Source: Lineus longissimus
Lineage: Eukaryota > Nemertea > Pilidiophora > Heteronemertea > Lineidae
Length of the DNA stretch: 64,000 bases
Assembly: GCF_910592395.1 (NCBI RefSeq)
Contig: NC_088320.1
Location: 930,001-994,000 of the forward strand
Direction of reading: 5' to 3'
The position numbers were made by a program, and so were the translations under genes. The notes beneath the pieces were generated by a model. The model was not told where the DNA came from and ran no database searches. It saw nothing but the letters and a program-made list of their open reading frames with translations. Of the stretch, positions 16,957-30,249 are shown one piece after another. The stretch's first letter is position 1; every line of letters begins with the position of its first letter.

Positions 16957-17271
16957 TTTTATCAAGTAGTTTGGTCAAAAATGGCCAAAGAATTAGTGTG
17001 AAAATTCATTTTTGACGACTGTCAGAAATGACAAGTGCGATTTGGCCCATTCTCAAAAAGCGCTACAATCGATATAGAAGTTCTTCTAATGATCACCAGA
17101 GGTCATAGGTGTCGAAAAACCATATCAGCGCCCCAGAAAGTGGGCAGGCAACTGGTGGAACTAAGAAACATGGCGGAAACTGAAGTGGATTTGACAACTC
17201 TGCAGGAATAAAACCTCGAGTAATTTCTTTGATCGCAATGCAAACATCGGTTACTTGATAACATTAGAGAG
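16957..17271. promoter_or_regulatory. Divergent RNF32/LMBR1 promoter
   Basis: Only 315 bp separate the two start codons. A match to the YY1 core (AACATGGCGGA, 17167-17177) lies 95 bp before the LMBR1 ATG. The ATG inside it opens a 13-codon frame (17170-17211) that ends before the LMBR1 start, so it would be an upstream ORF if transcription begins further 5'. No TATA box is evident. Confidence 0.6.
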
Positions 17272-20200
17272 ATGGATACCGAAGCTGACCTTAGAGAGCA
17301 ATTATTTCACAATGCAGTGCGGGAATATATTGTAAGTAGCCCCTAACGCTGTGACGCCTTCTCTTGCGAAATATCGTAAAAAAATACACTGCAACGTTAG
17401 TACATTGTTGTGTACATTTCGCGGTCACCCTGTATATTTTTTGGGAAGTGAACCTATGCCTTATATGTTAACCAGTCTACATGGTATAGGACTGTGGGTG
17501 TGATTCCTCTGCTTGTTTTGGTTAGAAATCTGAGTGTCGGATGGTGTATTACTACTGTATATTCAGGCTGACGGAGGGAGTGAATCTGAAGCTTCTCAAT
17601 TACAGGACACGCCTTTGTAACATAAAACTGTGAAGTATTATACACTTAATAATACGGCGTAGCTTTGGTAATATGCCTGTCATACATGTATGTGTGTCTA
17701 ATTTCAGATCTCACTCCTGCTGTTCATCCTCCTCTACATCAGTTCGTATGCAACCATTGTCACGTTCCGGCGCAGGGCTGACAAGGAGGATTACTACTCA
17801 GGTACATGTACATCCTTGAGCAACACACTTCATCAATATGCCTAGTGGTCTCCATAAATGATACGGCTTCAGACATGTCGGAGGTCTCAGATTGTTGATT
17901 TAGCTGATGAATGGAAGACTTGCTATACCCAAGAGAGAAAACAGCACCGGTAAAAAAATATTGCACTGAACAAATTACGTATTTATGCCCAGAAAATATC
18001 CAGAAATTGTATTTAAATGGTCTCAATCTGTGTTTGCAGGCGATGAAGAAGATGCGATGGTTTATCGCATATCGCTGTGGATCTGCACGTTCACGCTGTC
18101 CGTCTCGCTGGCTGCCGTGCTCCTCTTACCCATCTCCATTGTCAGCAACGAAGTGCTCATCCAGTTCCCCAAGAGCTACTACGTCCAATGGCTCAACTCA
18201 TCACTCATTCATGGTAAGTGGGATCTTGATCTGCCAGGATATCAGAGTCACTTTGAAGACGTATCAGGAGTGCTATATTATGGGGTTCGGGTGGGGGTTC
18301 CTTTATACAAGTCTCACCTTCCTTTTCTGACAAGTTATGATTTCAATTACTTTCCTTCCATTTCAGGCCTCTGGAACAATGTCTTTTTGTGTTCAAACCT
18401 TGCCTTGTTTATACTGATGCCATTTGCATACTTCTTCACAGAGTCTGAGGGGTTCACAGGATCCAGAAAGGTTTGTATTATGTTTCAAGATAGTGTTGTC
18501 AGGACTCTTAACTAAGTCACTTGATTCACATCCTCTGAGACAGAAAAAGGAGATTCTTTTGACTTACTTTAAGCGAGTGTGAGCAGACAGCCCCATTAGC
18601 TTGTAATCAACTCCTCCCATTCCCAACTGAACAGGAAGGCAAGTTCAGATCAATAGCAGGCAAGAATGCTCTCACTCTGAGTAAGAAGGCACTGTTCCTA
18701 GTTTGTGTCAGTTCTGATCCATGATCAGGAGGGTCTTGATCAGTGTTCTGCACTCTCTCTTCGCAGGGTATCATGGCTCGGGTGTACGAGACGTTTGTGG
18801 TGTTATCGTTGTTAGCTGTGCTGGTGTTCGGGTTAGCGTGGGTTGCATCCGCCCTGATAGATGAGGATCATCCTAGTCGGCAGACGCTGTTTGGTGAGTG
18901 TCTCATTTAACTATGATTTGAGCAGGTGACATCCACAACCATCATTTTCTTGCAAACTACGGTGCCGATGGAGAAAATGTTAAAAGAAAAGATCAGTGTA
19001 TTGACTATGTAAACAATATTTCTCCAATGAGTTATCGAGGCATACGCTAGAGGGTGATAGTGCCCGAGAAAGAAGTCTTTCATGATGTTTGGTGGGCTAC
19101 CTCAGACGGTGCATTTGCAACTTTTTCAGTGCTAAACATTTTAAACCCTGGTGTTGATGTGTATTTTATAGGCTGGCACTACTATGATAATGACAATGAA
19201 AATGATATGACCTGTCCTGCTGTTGAAAGCTCACAGTCACACAGTTATGGTAAATTACTTTTAAAAGAAAAAAAATTCCATCCCTCAGAATTCCTGCATT
19301 GCAATTTATACTCTGCCGAAAACCTCCCTTTATTATATCAAACACATATCATCCTCTCAACTATGTTTTTTTTAATGTTTTTGAAGAAGAAACAAAATTT
19401 CTTCCCTTCTATTGTCCCTTTGCTGAATATTATGCTGACTCTTGATCAAAGATTGGGTGTTATTTTGATGGTTAGGAATTCCTGATTCCTCTCCTGAAAG
19501 TCCCTCTCCCTCACCCATCACCATATCCCGTTCATTTGGGGTAGAGAATTCAAATTCAAGCAAGAATTTCCTGGCAACTTCAATCTATTATACCCAGTCT
19601 GACAGCTATGGTATGCACTTTGATATTTGGCCACAAAAGACATGTCGGTATTCAACAGTTTGTAGTGAAAGTATTTCCCAGGCACAACAACCACTTATTG
19701 ACTACCTGAAGAACCTGCCAAGTAGGCCCAGTTGACCTCAATATTCTATAGTACTTGCTATATCTCTACCTGTCTTGAGAGGCCTTGTATTTCAAGTAGA
19801 AGAAGTAGAACTCAGAGCTGTTTTTATGCCATCCTGTACAGAATTGTTCAAAAAGACTTGTTACCTGGTGCTATTTTGGTTGAAGTGTTTCTCTGTCCAT
19901 CCACTGGTTGTCATGGAATATACCCAGCACTACTCCTGCGAGTAAAGTGAACCATGAAAGTTTTTGCTAAGCTCAAAGTTGGCAAATTTATAGATTGTAA
20001 ACTTAGTGTAATACCCGGCCCATAGTGTTTTGTATCAGTTTGAGAGAAACTATCTTCTCTCTCCATTGAATCACCCAGTTTGCAGTCAACATATTGAATT
20101 TCTAATTATTGCTAATTTCCAGATCATATAATTTCGTTGAACCGGTTCAAACAGATCATGGCTGATTTGCCGGCGTTTTCGAGAGGTACTGCTTGCACTT

Positions 20201-23200
20201 TCACAAGCATGTACAGTTATACCCCCTTTGAGTTTTAACAATTTCTTCATGTAGTACATGTAGTATCGTTTGTTTATCACTGTAGTGTAAGTTATGTACC
20301 TAAAGTGGGGGTGAATCTGTTGGCACTCCGGGGCTACGCAGTGGTGGCCGGGTCCTGTTGTCATATTTTGGCACATTTTAGTTTTGACTGGGGTGGCAGC
20401 TAAATCCGTTTTGCCCAGGGTGCTGCGCCTGGATAAAAAGCCTAGTGGAGAACCCTAGCTATGCTAGAGCTACTGTTCTGTGAATGATGATGCCTAGCGG
20501 TGAGAGTATAAAGTCCATGCTGTAGAATTGCTATGTTTACACATATTGTACATTTCCCCTTCCTCCCTTGTCATAAATCTCTGTTACATATTTTCTATTT
20601 TTTTCTCTACTAAATGTCGCTTAGTTGTGAATGCTCTCCTTTGATTAAGAGGATGATGAATCAGTGTCGTGATCAGCAGAAGTATTTTGTATCCAGTTTC
20701 ACCAGCGCATGAGTGAATATCATTGCAGATTCTCATCATGAAGAATAGGATACAAAATCTGGGAAGTTTGTTCCAGCATCTTCCAGCACTGATTCAATCA
20801 AACCAGTGGTGTAGACCATTTGAATGTAGCGTGAATGTTCCTTTTAGAGGTGCTCAATCATTGCCTGCCAGACAAATTGATCAGACCTGCTTATTGCTGG
20901 AATTCGATTACTCTGATGGAAACCTGTAATCCATTCAGACTTGCGTCTGTGATTTATGGTAGATAACTGATGATTTATCACACAGTTCAACCCGAGGCTT
21001 TAGACAAACATAGAAAATTGCTATAATCAATTCACGGCTGATTTTAGCTAGATAGTCCAATGTAGTTGGTCACCTGAAAGAATCATTGCTGATGGTAACA
21101 ATACTGATTAATTATTACAATGCCCAATATTCCCTCAAAGGGTCCATTTCAAATATTTGTGGGATTAGGAGCATAATCATTGATTTAATCCTCTTTGTCC
21201 TCCAGCTGTTATTGTGCTGACCAGGTGGCTGTGATATGTCACCCTCAGAACAAGTGGTCCTTGTCTAGTATAGTACTACCAGTAGTGTAGTATAGTTGGC
21301 CAACACATATTCTATTATTCTATTCAGAAGCTGAAACAATAGCTGGACAACCTTGAATATTTGTGTTAATCATTTTGAATGTCAGAGATCACAAAAACAT
21401 TACTCATTGATATTCTTTTTGTGTCAGACACTCTGAGGTTAAGTAGGTCTTTTGTCCTTGATACTGTTGTCGACCTAATCCTGCCTTGTATTGGTGGGCA
21501 TTAGGCATCACTACATTAGGCACTCCTACAATGGGTCTGATATAGGATATCAAATAACTTTTTTCATCAAACTGATATAAATCATGATCATACTATATAT
21601 TGGGGTGTGCACATACAATATATTGGGGTATGCACACTGGAGTACAAGGATGTATAAAGTCCATGATGAACACGTGTTGTTTATAGGATAGATCCTGTTG
21701 TCCCAATTATTGAACTTGTCATAAAAATCAACGGTTGCATTCCTGGCTGCAGCTGACAGTGTTGATCAGACAATCTTAGTCCAAAATGTGTATATCGAAA
21801 TGTCACATTCATGCTACTCCAAGTTTAGTTTTGACTGACTGCCAACTCATATGAAATTGAACAGCTGTAATTAAAAGTCCTGGTACAGTCATGTCAAGAG
21901 TGGTATTGGATTCCATGAAATATATTTAGACCGAAAATATTGCTTTCCAATATTCCACTTTGGTTGAGCCAATGCAGTGTTTAAGTACCATTCACATGGC
22001 TGTGCTAAGAATAGCTCTCTGATCCTGTGACTCATTCCTCATGTCTGATGCGGAGGTCATGGATGACATGGTCGGCCTGAGTGCCTCGTCATCCTTGAGT
22101 AGCTGATGTTGCCAATCAATGATCATACGAATCATGTATTGAACCAGGAGTATTGAGCCATCAATTTAGCTTTCTCACGACTCAAATGACACGTTGGTAA
22201 TGTAGGACGAGTCTGATCATGTTGGCTTGAATGGCAATTATATACTAAAAATCAAAGTATTTAACAACTGATATGATTCTCCCAAGTGGTGTTCACACAT
22301 AGGACAGACACGGTAGATTTTGACCTGGGCCAATGGCAGCATTTGTCTGCCCTCTTATCTCCTCTCATCTCATTTCAGATGTATGGAATGTCTACCTACC
22401 ATATCTCTATTCAGGCATATCTCTCTTTGGAGTCCTTATGCTCTTATGTAAGTTTTAGATTTACTAAATATATAAAAAAAAAAAAAAAAAAAATTAGATT
22501 TCCTATACTAGGACTAGGAGTAGCAATGAAGTCATCACAACCATTTTGTGTGGCCAACAGGAGGTCTTGGATATCGCAATGATGACATTGCATCAATGCG
22601 ACAGCATCACACTAGGACGAAGGTCGTCTTGTCCCTAACCAAGTGAAGTGCCGATTTCTTTGAAATAGCAGTAAATACTTCCGCATGAATGCCAAAACTA
22701 AAGCTGAATCTGTCATATCTGTCTTGGAGATAAAGTATAGAAATGACTGATTTCTTCCTTGCAGTATGTACCCCCCTCGGTTTTGCCACCCTCTTCACTG
22801 TGATGGGACAATTAGTCACCAAGCCACAGGTAGGTGACTTGCAGAGCAGTAATCTGATTGGAATCGAACTCACAACAGGGGCAGCTGTTCAGAGACAAGA
22901 GGGTATAGGCAGCCCTGAGCAGAATCCACTGAGTGACTGAATGAATACCAAGTGAAGATGAAGAAGAAACTCACTATTGCTGTGTACTAAGTATCATACA
23001 TCATATGATCATATGTCTTACTTTCTCTTTGACAGTTCCTACGTGATATCGATGAAGAGTTGTATACAACAAAATTTGAGGAAGAAACGTTAAAACGACG
23101 CCTCCTCCATCCACTAGGTAGGTGGCAAGTGTTCGCTTTCAGATGTGGCCGAATTAGAAATAGATATAGCCTGCAGCAGTATATGGATTAAATCTGTCAT

Positions 23201-25146
23201 TCCGGAGAAGCAGGTCGATTTCACTTGATCGGAAAAGAAGTATTTGTTGTCTGAAATATCTCCACGGTGTTGATTTTGAGGATATTTCATAACCTGATTG
23301 ATGTTTTCCAGGACAATCACTTGCCAATGGTCACACCAACTCGCATGACCTGCAGACGAGGTTAGCAGAGGTTCAAAAAGATAGAAAAGAATTAGGTAAG
23401 TGGAGAACAACAGGTTGATGTTACCGTCAAACCTGCGGTGGCTTGTGGCATCGAGGAAGATCTGAGGGAGAGGAAGCCTACCCATCCGCGCATAGATTCT
23501 GTGTTAACTTTGTGGTTGTTCTGTTTCAAGAATGCATCTCTCCTCATCCCCTAGTTGTCAAACGATTAATGCTGGATCTTTGGAATGCTAAGAGATCTTA
23601 AGAAGACAGTGACTTTTCTTCTGTCCTCCATGTGATTGTTGCTTCATTTGGTTTTAATTTGTAATTGCAGAAAAGCGGCGGAAAGCATCATCGATACAAA
23701 GAAACTTAGGCTACCCGCTTGTGATGTTACTGCTTTTAGGACTAACGGTAAGAAAGGGATAGATACTTAGCTCCAGGCAGCAGGCAGGTTTAGTCCAAGG
23801 AGTGACAAGTGTGACTTGTTGCGATCAGTTGGCCTGTTTAGCAGTTTGTCGAAGGAGGGGATCTAGGGGAGCCCTCAAAACTGAATGCATTACTCATTCA
23901 CAGGATGTAGACCTGTTGACTCTAACAGCATTTTCAATATCAACGACTGCTTTAACCCACAGTGGTGATGTCCTGCTGACGATTACCTCTTCATGTCAGT
24001 ACAAACTAATGGATACCAACCAAAGGACCTTTCCAATATCGCCGACTGTAAAACGAATCATGGTGAATTCCATACCATTTTATATTGCGTTTCAGGGTTT
24101 ATCAGTATTGATGGTTGCACAAAATATTTTCGAGTTGATCGTTGGTTTCAAGTCACTACCGATGGGGGCCAAGGAGACTGTCTTGGGAATAGCATCCTTG
24201 TCTACGTTCGGTCCTGTTGGAGCCACACTGGAAATAATTCTCATACTGTATCCTTTTTAACATCAACTCTTCCACGATCAGCAGTGACTTGTGGACTTGT
24301 TCCTATTACTGGGATCTGCTGCTGGGATGTACAGGGGTAGAAATCACTTGCCAGATTTCATTACGTGAAGTCGATGGGTCCTCCTAACTACATTTGTAAC
24401 TGTTCTATCTGTCAGTTGGCTGTTTAGTTGGTCTGGACGTATCGTAGCATTCCTTAACCTAGCCTCAGATATCTTATGTTAGCGTCAATAGTTGGTTTGT
24501 ACAGTATATCCTTCATGTGTTCCATTCGACCAGTATTACATGACACGCCGATGACCAAAATCATTGCCAATTGTATTCTTATATTAGTGCTGAGTTCAGC
24601 TTTGCCAGTGCTCTCCAGAATGCTAGGTGAGTATAGCATCAGTCACGCACCACAAGCTGAGCCAACTCCATTTCAAATTTTGACACCTTCAACAAGATCA
24701 GGCATGTATTGAATGCAAGTCACTTATCAAAGTGAGCTTTTGCAACTGCCCGATTAGGCCAGTGACTAGATTCAGTGTCAATTCATCTAATGCCAGTCAC
24801 AGAAACAGTGAAACAGGTTGGTCTTGCATCACGTCTCTAAATAAAATCCCTCGACAATGCGATGGCAGCCTGATTTCTACAATTTCTCTTCGTTGCAGGA
24901 ATTACAAATTTCAACCTTCTGGGGGACTTTGGCCGAATGGACTGGTTGGGAAACTTCTACTTAATTCTAAGTTACAATTTAGTGTTCGCTGTGGCAACAG
25001 CATTGTGTCTTGTGAAAAAATTTACTTCGACGGTGCGCAAGGAACTGATTGATCGAATAGCGAGTGCATTTCATAGTGAAAGCCGGCATTCAATATCTAT
25101 CAATTCATTGTCCATGAACGGATCAACACTCTTAAAGGAGGATTAA
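17272..25146 (+). CDS. LMBR1: Limb region 1 protein, multipass membrane protein
   Basis: LMBR1 belongs to the LIMR/LMBR1 family of nine-helix membrane proteins related to the lipocalin receptor. Thirteen exons join in phase: 17272-17331, 17708-17801, 18040-18213, 18367-18470, 18767-18893, 22379-22447, 22765-22829, 23036-23117, 23312-23395, 23671-23747, 24096-24247, 24469-24626 and 24899-25146. They give 497 aa (human 490). Family signatures include LLLPISIVSNEVL, YYVQWLNSSLIHGLWN, ESEGFTGSRKG, TPMTKIIANC and LLGDFGRMDWLGNFY. A charged coiled-coil segment encoded by exons 8-10 sits between the helix groups. Intron 5 (18894-22378) is by far the largest. Intron 11 (24248-24468) is U12-type. LMBR1 and its close paralogue LMBR1L cannot be told apart by eye; the head-to-head RNF32 favours LMBR1, or a single pre-duplication gene. 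Confidence 0.95.
18894..22378 (+). other. LMBR1 intron 5, largest intron
   Basis: This 3.5-kb intron has no supported exon. The 143-codon frame at 19054-19485 is low in complexity and has no family resemblance. In vertebrates the SHH limb enhancer (ZRS) lies in LMBR1 intron 5. Nothing here can be matched to the ZRS by eye. Confidence 0.6.
22474..22493. repeat. Poly(A) tract
   Basis: A run of 20 adenines lies 26 bases after the LMBR1 exon 6 donor site. It could be a simple slippage tract or the tail of a decayed retroposon. Confidence 0.9.
22829..22935 (-). mobile_element. Possible tRNA-derived SINE fragment
   Basis: On the minus strand the segment reads GTTGTGAGTTCGATTCCAAT, which contains a good Pol III B box (GTTCGATTCC). 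It abuts the LMBR1 exon 7 donor. A-box and tail are not clear, so this is only a tentative SINE remnant. Confidence 0.35.
24248..24468 (+). other. U12-type (minor spliceosome) intron in LMBR1
   Basis: The donor is GTATCCTTTTT, matching the U12 consensus RTATCCTTT. The branch region TTCCTTAACC (24450-24459) matches the U12 branch consensus and lies about 11 bases before the AG at 24467-24468. Usual U2 features are missing: there is no polypyrimidine tract near the acceptor. The flanking exons join in phase through the conserved Leu-Tyr-Leu-Met stretch. Confidence 0.9.
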
Positions 25147-27598
25147 AGTCACTGTGATGTTTTCTATTCAAATCTGTGCTTGTTGCTATGGGAAGGAGAA
25201 AAACAGGATTCAGAATTTACTGGGAGTTGTTTCGGTGACCTTGGGAGAAAGACTGTGGATGACGAGATGGGCACTTGCTGTGTTATACCCCCATGTTCTA
25301 AGTTGAGTTTGAAAGTTGAGTCTTCTTGTTAGAAAAATGCAGAGTAGTACGAGTAGTGGAACTGAGAAAGCACTGGTTAAAAATCACAAAAATTGTGCTT
25401 TGCTTGAACTGGGCAAATATAGAGCTTAGGAAGAGTTGACCCCGAACCAAACACATGGATTGTCTGCAGACATCATTTAGATATCAAGCTCAACCTGCCA
25501 GGAGTTAGGTTGATCAGTTCATACATTCCGCAATACGCATTATACATGTACACGTAGGTGTACGCATAAGTGTATGTTTTATGTACACATAGGTGTACAC
25601 GTAGGTGTATGTTCAAGTAGGTGCTGAGATGTTATATTAAATATGTCAAATCTAGTGATACATTTCAGCAATAGAACCGTTGTCCCACTGTGATCTATAT
25701 CCTTTAATTGAATAACATTGTAAATGTGTAGTGCTGTGTATCATAGCTGTGTGAAGTAACTTTATGACGACTTGTTGCACTGAATTGAGCTTAGGCTGAA
25801 CTTGATAAGGCATTGAATGTTGTTTACCTGGTCTAGTCTGCAATACATATTTACTCTACGCATTTGGCTGTTTGTGAGTAGTTACCTGGATGAGGACAGA
25901 AGATTCATCTCTTCAGTAGGTCTAGTGTAAGTCAGTATTACGTGACATGACACAAAATGAGTCAAATGCACATTGCATTCACTATTTCTTTCTACAACAT
26001 ACACTCCCTTTGATTGAGTGTATTTCATGAACAACACAAAGTCCTGCTGTGGGGAGATTGACTGTAGGAAGACACGATATCTTTTCTCGAGGCCTGTTGG
26101 TGGCTATTGTTGACTTATTTCTTCACAAAGGCAACAGCCTTTGGACTGGAGGACGCTTTCCTGTACATGTACTTACTTATCAACCATTTTTAGCAACTGT
26201 AAGTCTACTTATTAATAGTTGACATCGGCCCTGGTCAGTGATGGACGTTCAGAGCCAGAACTAATCCATATTGGCACCACAACCAAAAGGCCACATAGAA
26301 TGCAACCACGTGGTCTTATGTTTGCCGTATGTTTGTTGTGGCTCTGCGGCTTCTGCTGACGGCTGCTTCTATTGACTGATCTTTTCTCGCTGCCTGCCAT
26401 TGGGTTTTAGAAAGTACACTTATCAGGAATGACTAAAAAATAGGAAATCATCTATTTGTTGATATTTCCAGATTATGTGTTTCTTATCGTAGTGTCAAAA
26501 CTTCTACATCTTTACTGCCATTCTTGTATATAATGTCTTGGTCACTATTTTAACCTGTATTTACTCTACGTGTCTCCTTATTTTCATATCTGTGACCTGC
26601 TCTGGCAAAAGTAGGCTCTTGTTGCCTCAATCCCCAGCAGACGTTTGACCAAAACTGTTCCTAGCATGTGAATTGGTCTTTGGTGCCCTTGATTTCATTA
26701 CTTTGCTCAATGTTGACTATTTTGTATGATAAGTTGTTGTAAAAATGTACATTTTGTAGCATATGAACACTTACGACTTAAGTGGGTATCAATGCATTTG
26801 ATGTTCACATTCAGAATGGGTGCACACACACCATGGCCTCGTATTTATCTACTTTCTGTTATGTTATAATAATTATTGTTTTCTACTTGATGTATTTCAA
26901 ACCTTTAGGGTGTTAGATCAACTGCTATGTATGTTACTAGTTTGGCTATTGTAACTGACCCTAACGGCCTGAAGTTGAAAACCCTGTCTGACTCTCCCAA
27001 CCAGACTACACAAACTGACGTCATCACAGTGGTTATCACCATGATGTGATTGACCTTCATCTAAAAGTAAAAGTGTGCTTTATTTTAGTCTTACATGTAA
27101 ATGTGCTCTTTACACAAACTTCATGGTTCACAGCAATGTTCACTGAACTGAAATGACCGCGTTGAACATGTAATTGTCAAAACCAAGGGTAATCCTATCT
27201 ATTGATATGTAATTTGTTGTATACATATGTTCAGTTGTAAAATGTTCCTCATAATTTTGTAAATGTATATTTTATCTCAATATCTATTGTTCACTACATG
27301 TATGTCAAAATTGAAGAAAATTGGTTTGTTGTTGCCACGCCTTTATTTGGCCCAAATCAAAATTGGATGACAGCAAAAAGGGGTATGGTGAACTTATGGA
27401 TCTCATGACACCAAACCAAAGGCCTCATTCCAAAAGGGCCTAACTCTAATGCATTATCTTATTAACTCGGGCCTGTTTAGCAAGAATACCTACATCTCAG
27501 TACTGGCACACAGAAATGTACAGGTATATAGTAGACCAACTATGAGATTTTACAATCTGGTCATATCACGATGAGAAATGTCCATGTGTTCCTTTTAG

Positions 27599-27937
27599 TT
27601 AAAGGGAACTGAAACCGCCAAGCCAGTTCGTATGACCTCGTTTTCATTTCCCGCGTATCGGGTGATCAGAGGCATGAATGAAACATGGCGCCTAGCTGTC
27701 AATCATTGAGTGACGTCACTACTATGGAATTTACTACGAAAACTCATGAATGAAAGATCGCATGACTCACGTGATTCTCACATGATTCTCAATAATAACA
27801 AATTGAACTGCGCATGCTCGGGCACTGGGGGCGGAGCTACAAATCTGAACTCGAATAGGAAGTTGAAAGTTTGACTTTCTCGGGCGGTGAAAGTCGAAAA
27901 GTTGAATAAATCGCTCTGCGGTTCCAGTTCCCTTTAA
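27599..27937. mobile_element. TTAA-flanked MITE
   Basis: The left end TTAAAGGGAACTGAAACCGC and the right end GCGGTTCCAGTTCCCTTTAA are inverted copies of each other with one mismatch. Both termini coincide with TTAA, the target of piggyBac-type transposases. The 339-bp element has no coding capacity. Confidence 0.75.
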
Positions 27938-28372
27938 GATGTAATGCAATGATATTCTGGTAGTTTACAGTGCCACAAGTGACAGATTGTAACGCCAGAT
28001 GGAAGTTGACATCTTCACAACAACATCTGGCAGCAAGTCCAGATGCTAGATTCTGAAGATGTGGAAAGATGGTTTTATTGTCTGCTTTTACTCTCAGAGG
28101 GTTAACCATGTTATGTGAGTAATTGTCCATTTCAACTGTTGTGATAAGATCTATGTATACTAAAAGTATGATGGATCTTTTTTCAAAAAATGTACAAATA
28201 TCATAACCCTTGTGTTGGCTTTATTAATTGATATACATTTATGATGTCTCTGAAAACCTCTGGTTGTGAGATTAGAACAAGATGACCCAACCTCAGCTCT
28301 GACTGAACTACTGTCTGAGGCCACAGTAATGACTACTGAACAAGAAAACAGGGCCTACTGTGACCGCTCAGA

Positions 28373-28560
28373 GGACTGGGCTCAGTTGTGACTATTCAAG
28401 AGGCTATCCAAGGACTCTGTTGTCTCATTGCTTGACTGGCTACAGGACTGGGCTCAGTTGTGACTATTCAAGAGGCTATCAAAGGACTCTGTTGTGTCAT
28501 TGCTTGACTGGACTGTGCTTGGTTGTGACTTCTTACAAAGACTATCCAACGACATGCCAA
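28373..28560. repeat. 72-bp minisatellite
   Basis: A 72-base unit beginning GGACTGGGCTCAGTTGTGAC at 28373 repeats at 28445 with two or three differences. A third, decayed unit starts near 28509. Related fragments (GGACTTGGTTGTGACTACTG, GGGCTCAGTTGTCACTAC) recur to about 29005, so the whole block is probably an old tandem array. Confidence 0.8.
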
Positions 28561-30249
28561 TGACTACTTAATGAATAGACTGGGCTTGCATGTAGTTGGA
28601 TGTATCAGCTGAACCATCCGAGGACTGACCAAGTACTGGACTTGGTTGTGACTACTGTACAAGTAGATGAAGTTCTTGGGTGTGACTGCGGATACAGGAG
28701 ACTGGGCTTGCTTGTGCAAGCTGTACCACAGGCAACGTGGTCGAAGAATGCGCACAATGATCATAGCAGTCGGCCTTGGGTCTAATAAGGCTGGGATAGA
28801 GTCGGCTTCCTCCCTTGTGCGTTCAGGAGCTCCAGCCAGGCAGCTTTTCCCAGCTGTGTGAAATGGGATTTTAGGGAATTCAATTCTTTAGCTGCCTCCT
28901 CACTAGTCGCCTGCTCGCTTGGGGTACTCTCACCAAAGGACTGACCAAGGACTGTGCTCTGTGGCAAGACTTCCAAGAGAAAATCATAGGGCTCAGTTGT
29001 CACTACTAAACCTTCTCAACAGGAAGACAGAAATGACTCCAGAACTTCCATGATCCGAATATATATTTACAATAGATAGACTGTACAATTGATAGACTGT
29101 ACAAATCATACAATAAATTATTACAATTTGTTCATAATTTAGTAACCAATTATACACAAAGTATACATAAAGACAGCTTCATTTGAAGAGTTGAATTTAC
29201 AGTTCAGAAATATGAATATTTCCCACAATAACAACGAGAGATACTTTGTCTGGTGCCACTGCACGCATCATTAAACAAAACTGTAACCCTGACTGGTCTG
29301 AGTGACATTACACCTTGTATCATGAAGTGATTCATCTGTTCACACCTCCTGGGTAATGGTGGATTGCTGGATCTAACTTGTCACTCAAACAGAATCTCTT
29401 ACAACAAGCCTGCAGTGATAATCTTAATGACTGCCCTCTAAATTGAGTCTAAATGCAAAGATGCATTGCACACTGTGGTCCCAAAACCATCATGCTCTTG
29501 GAAACCTTGGTATATGGCACATCATATCAATGTTTTGACATTTTCGTTGCTAATTGAAAATCAGAAATCTTACCCTGTTCCTACACTTCCCATTGTCTTA
29601 CCATAATCCATCACAATTAAGATACCGACAAAATTGCATTTCCATTCAGATTTTCTACAATTTAGTGACCGAGTCTTCTCTAACAATCAGTGGAAATGTT
29701 CAGTATTCAAGAACTTGAGATCACGAAAAATTATGCTTGGAATCTGAAATCTCAACTGAATCAGAAAGTCATGATCCAGTCCACTCCGATGACTCTTATC
29801 AGTGTGTGGGAGAAGTCATGGCCCAACACCCTGACAGTAGAGTCCTGCCACACCTGGAGATAGTCCACTTGGCCGTAGGCATGCTATGAACATGATTAGC
29901 TGGCATCTCTATCCTATCTTGCCGGCCTGAAGAGAGACATGCACATATTGAGGATCCAACCAACTTTAAAACCTTTCACTCATAATTAAAAAACTTGTGG
30001 GGTTGTGCACAAAAATGTTGATAGATGTCACTAGTATCGAGATTACATGACATTTCTGTCGTGGGTTCAGACCTGAGCCAGCTATTGTTGATTCAGAGCC
30101 CACACTTTTAGCGAAGACTCATAAGACAACCCTGATTTAACTTTATTACACAGAGTGGTTATCTTTTGAAAATGCCGAATCAGGGCCTCTACACTATCAT
30201 GTGAAGACTATAAACTAATAGCCCTGAATCTGCATATCCTGTGACAGAC

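Larger units (their letters stand above)
25147..30249. other. Convergent 3' ends of LMBR1 and ACBD5, with repeats
   Basis: This AT-rich 5.1-kb stretch carries the LMBR1 3' UTR (an ATTAAA lies near 25636) and the ACBD5 3' UTR (minus-strand AATAAA, rc of 30142-30147, about 100 bases after its stop). It also holds imperfect GTACACGTAGGTGTA-type repeats at about 25545-25625, a TTAA-flanked MITE and a 72-bp minisatellite. No gene is supported; open frames here are short and featureless. Confidence 0.6.

Noticed and set aside
19054-19485. 143-codon open frame in LMBR1 intron 5
   Set aside because: It starts at a non-ATG codon, has no family resemblance, and lies in AT-rich intronic DNA; LMBR1 splices in phase without it.
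18894-22378. A recognisable ZRS enhancer in LMBR1 intron 5
   Set aside because: The position corresponds, but no vertebrate ZRS sequence can be seen; only the positional argument is kept as a finding.
28373-29005. CRISPR-like or coding interpretation of the 72-bp repeats
   Set aside because: The units are head-to-tail without unique spacers, and the frames are not kept; it is a minisatellite in animal DNA.
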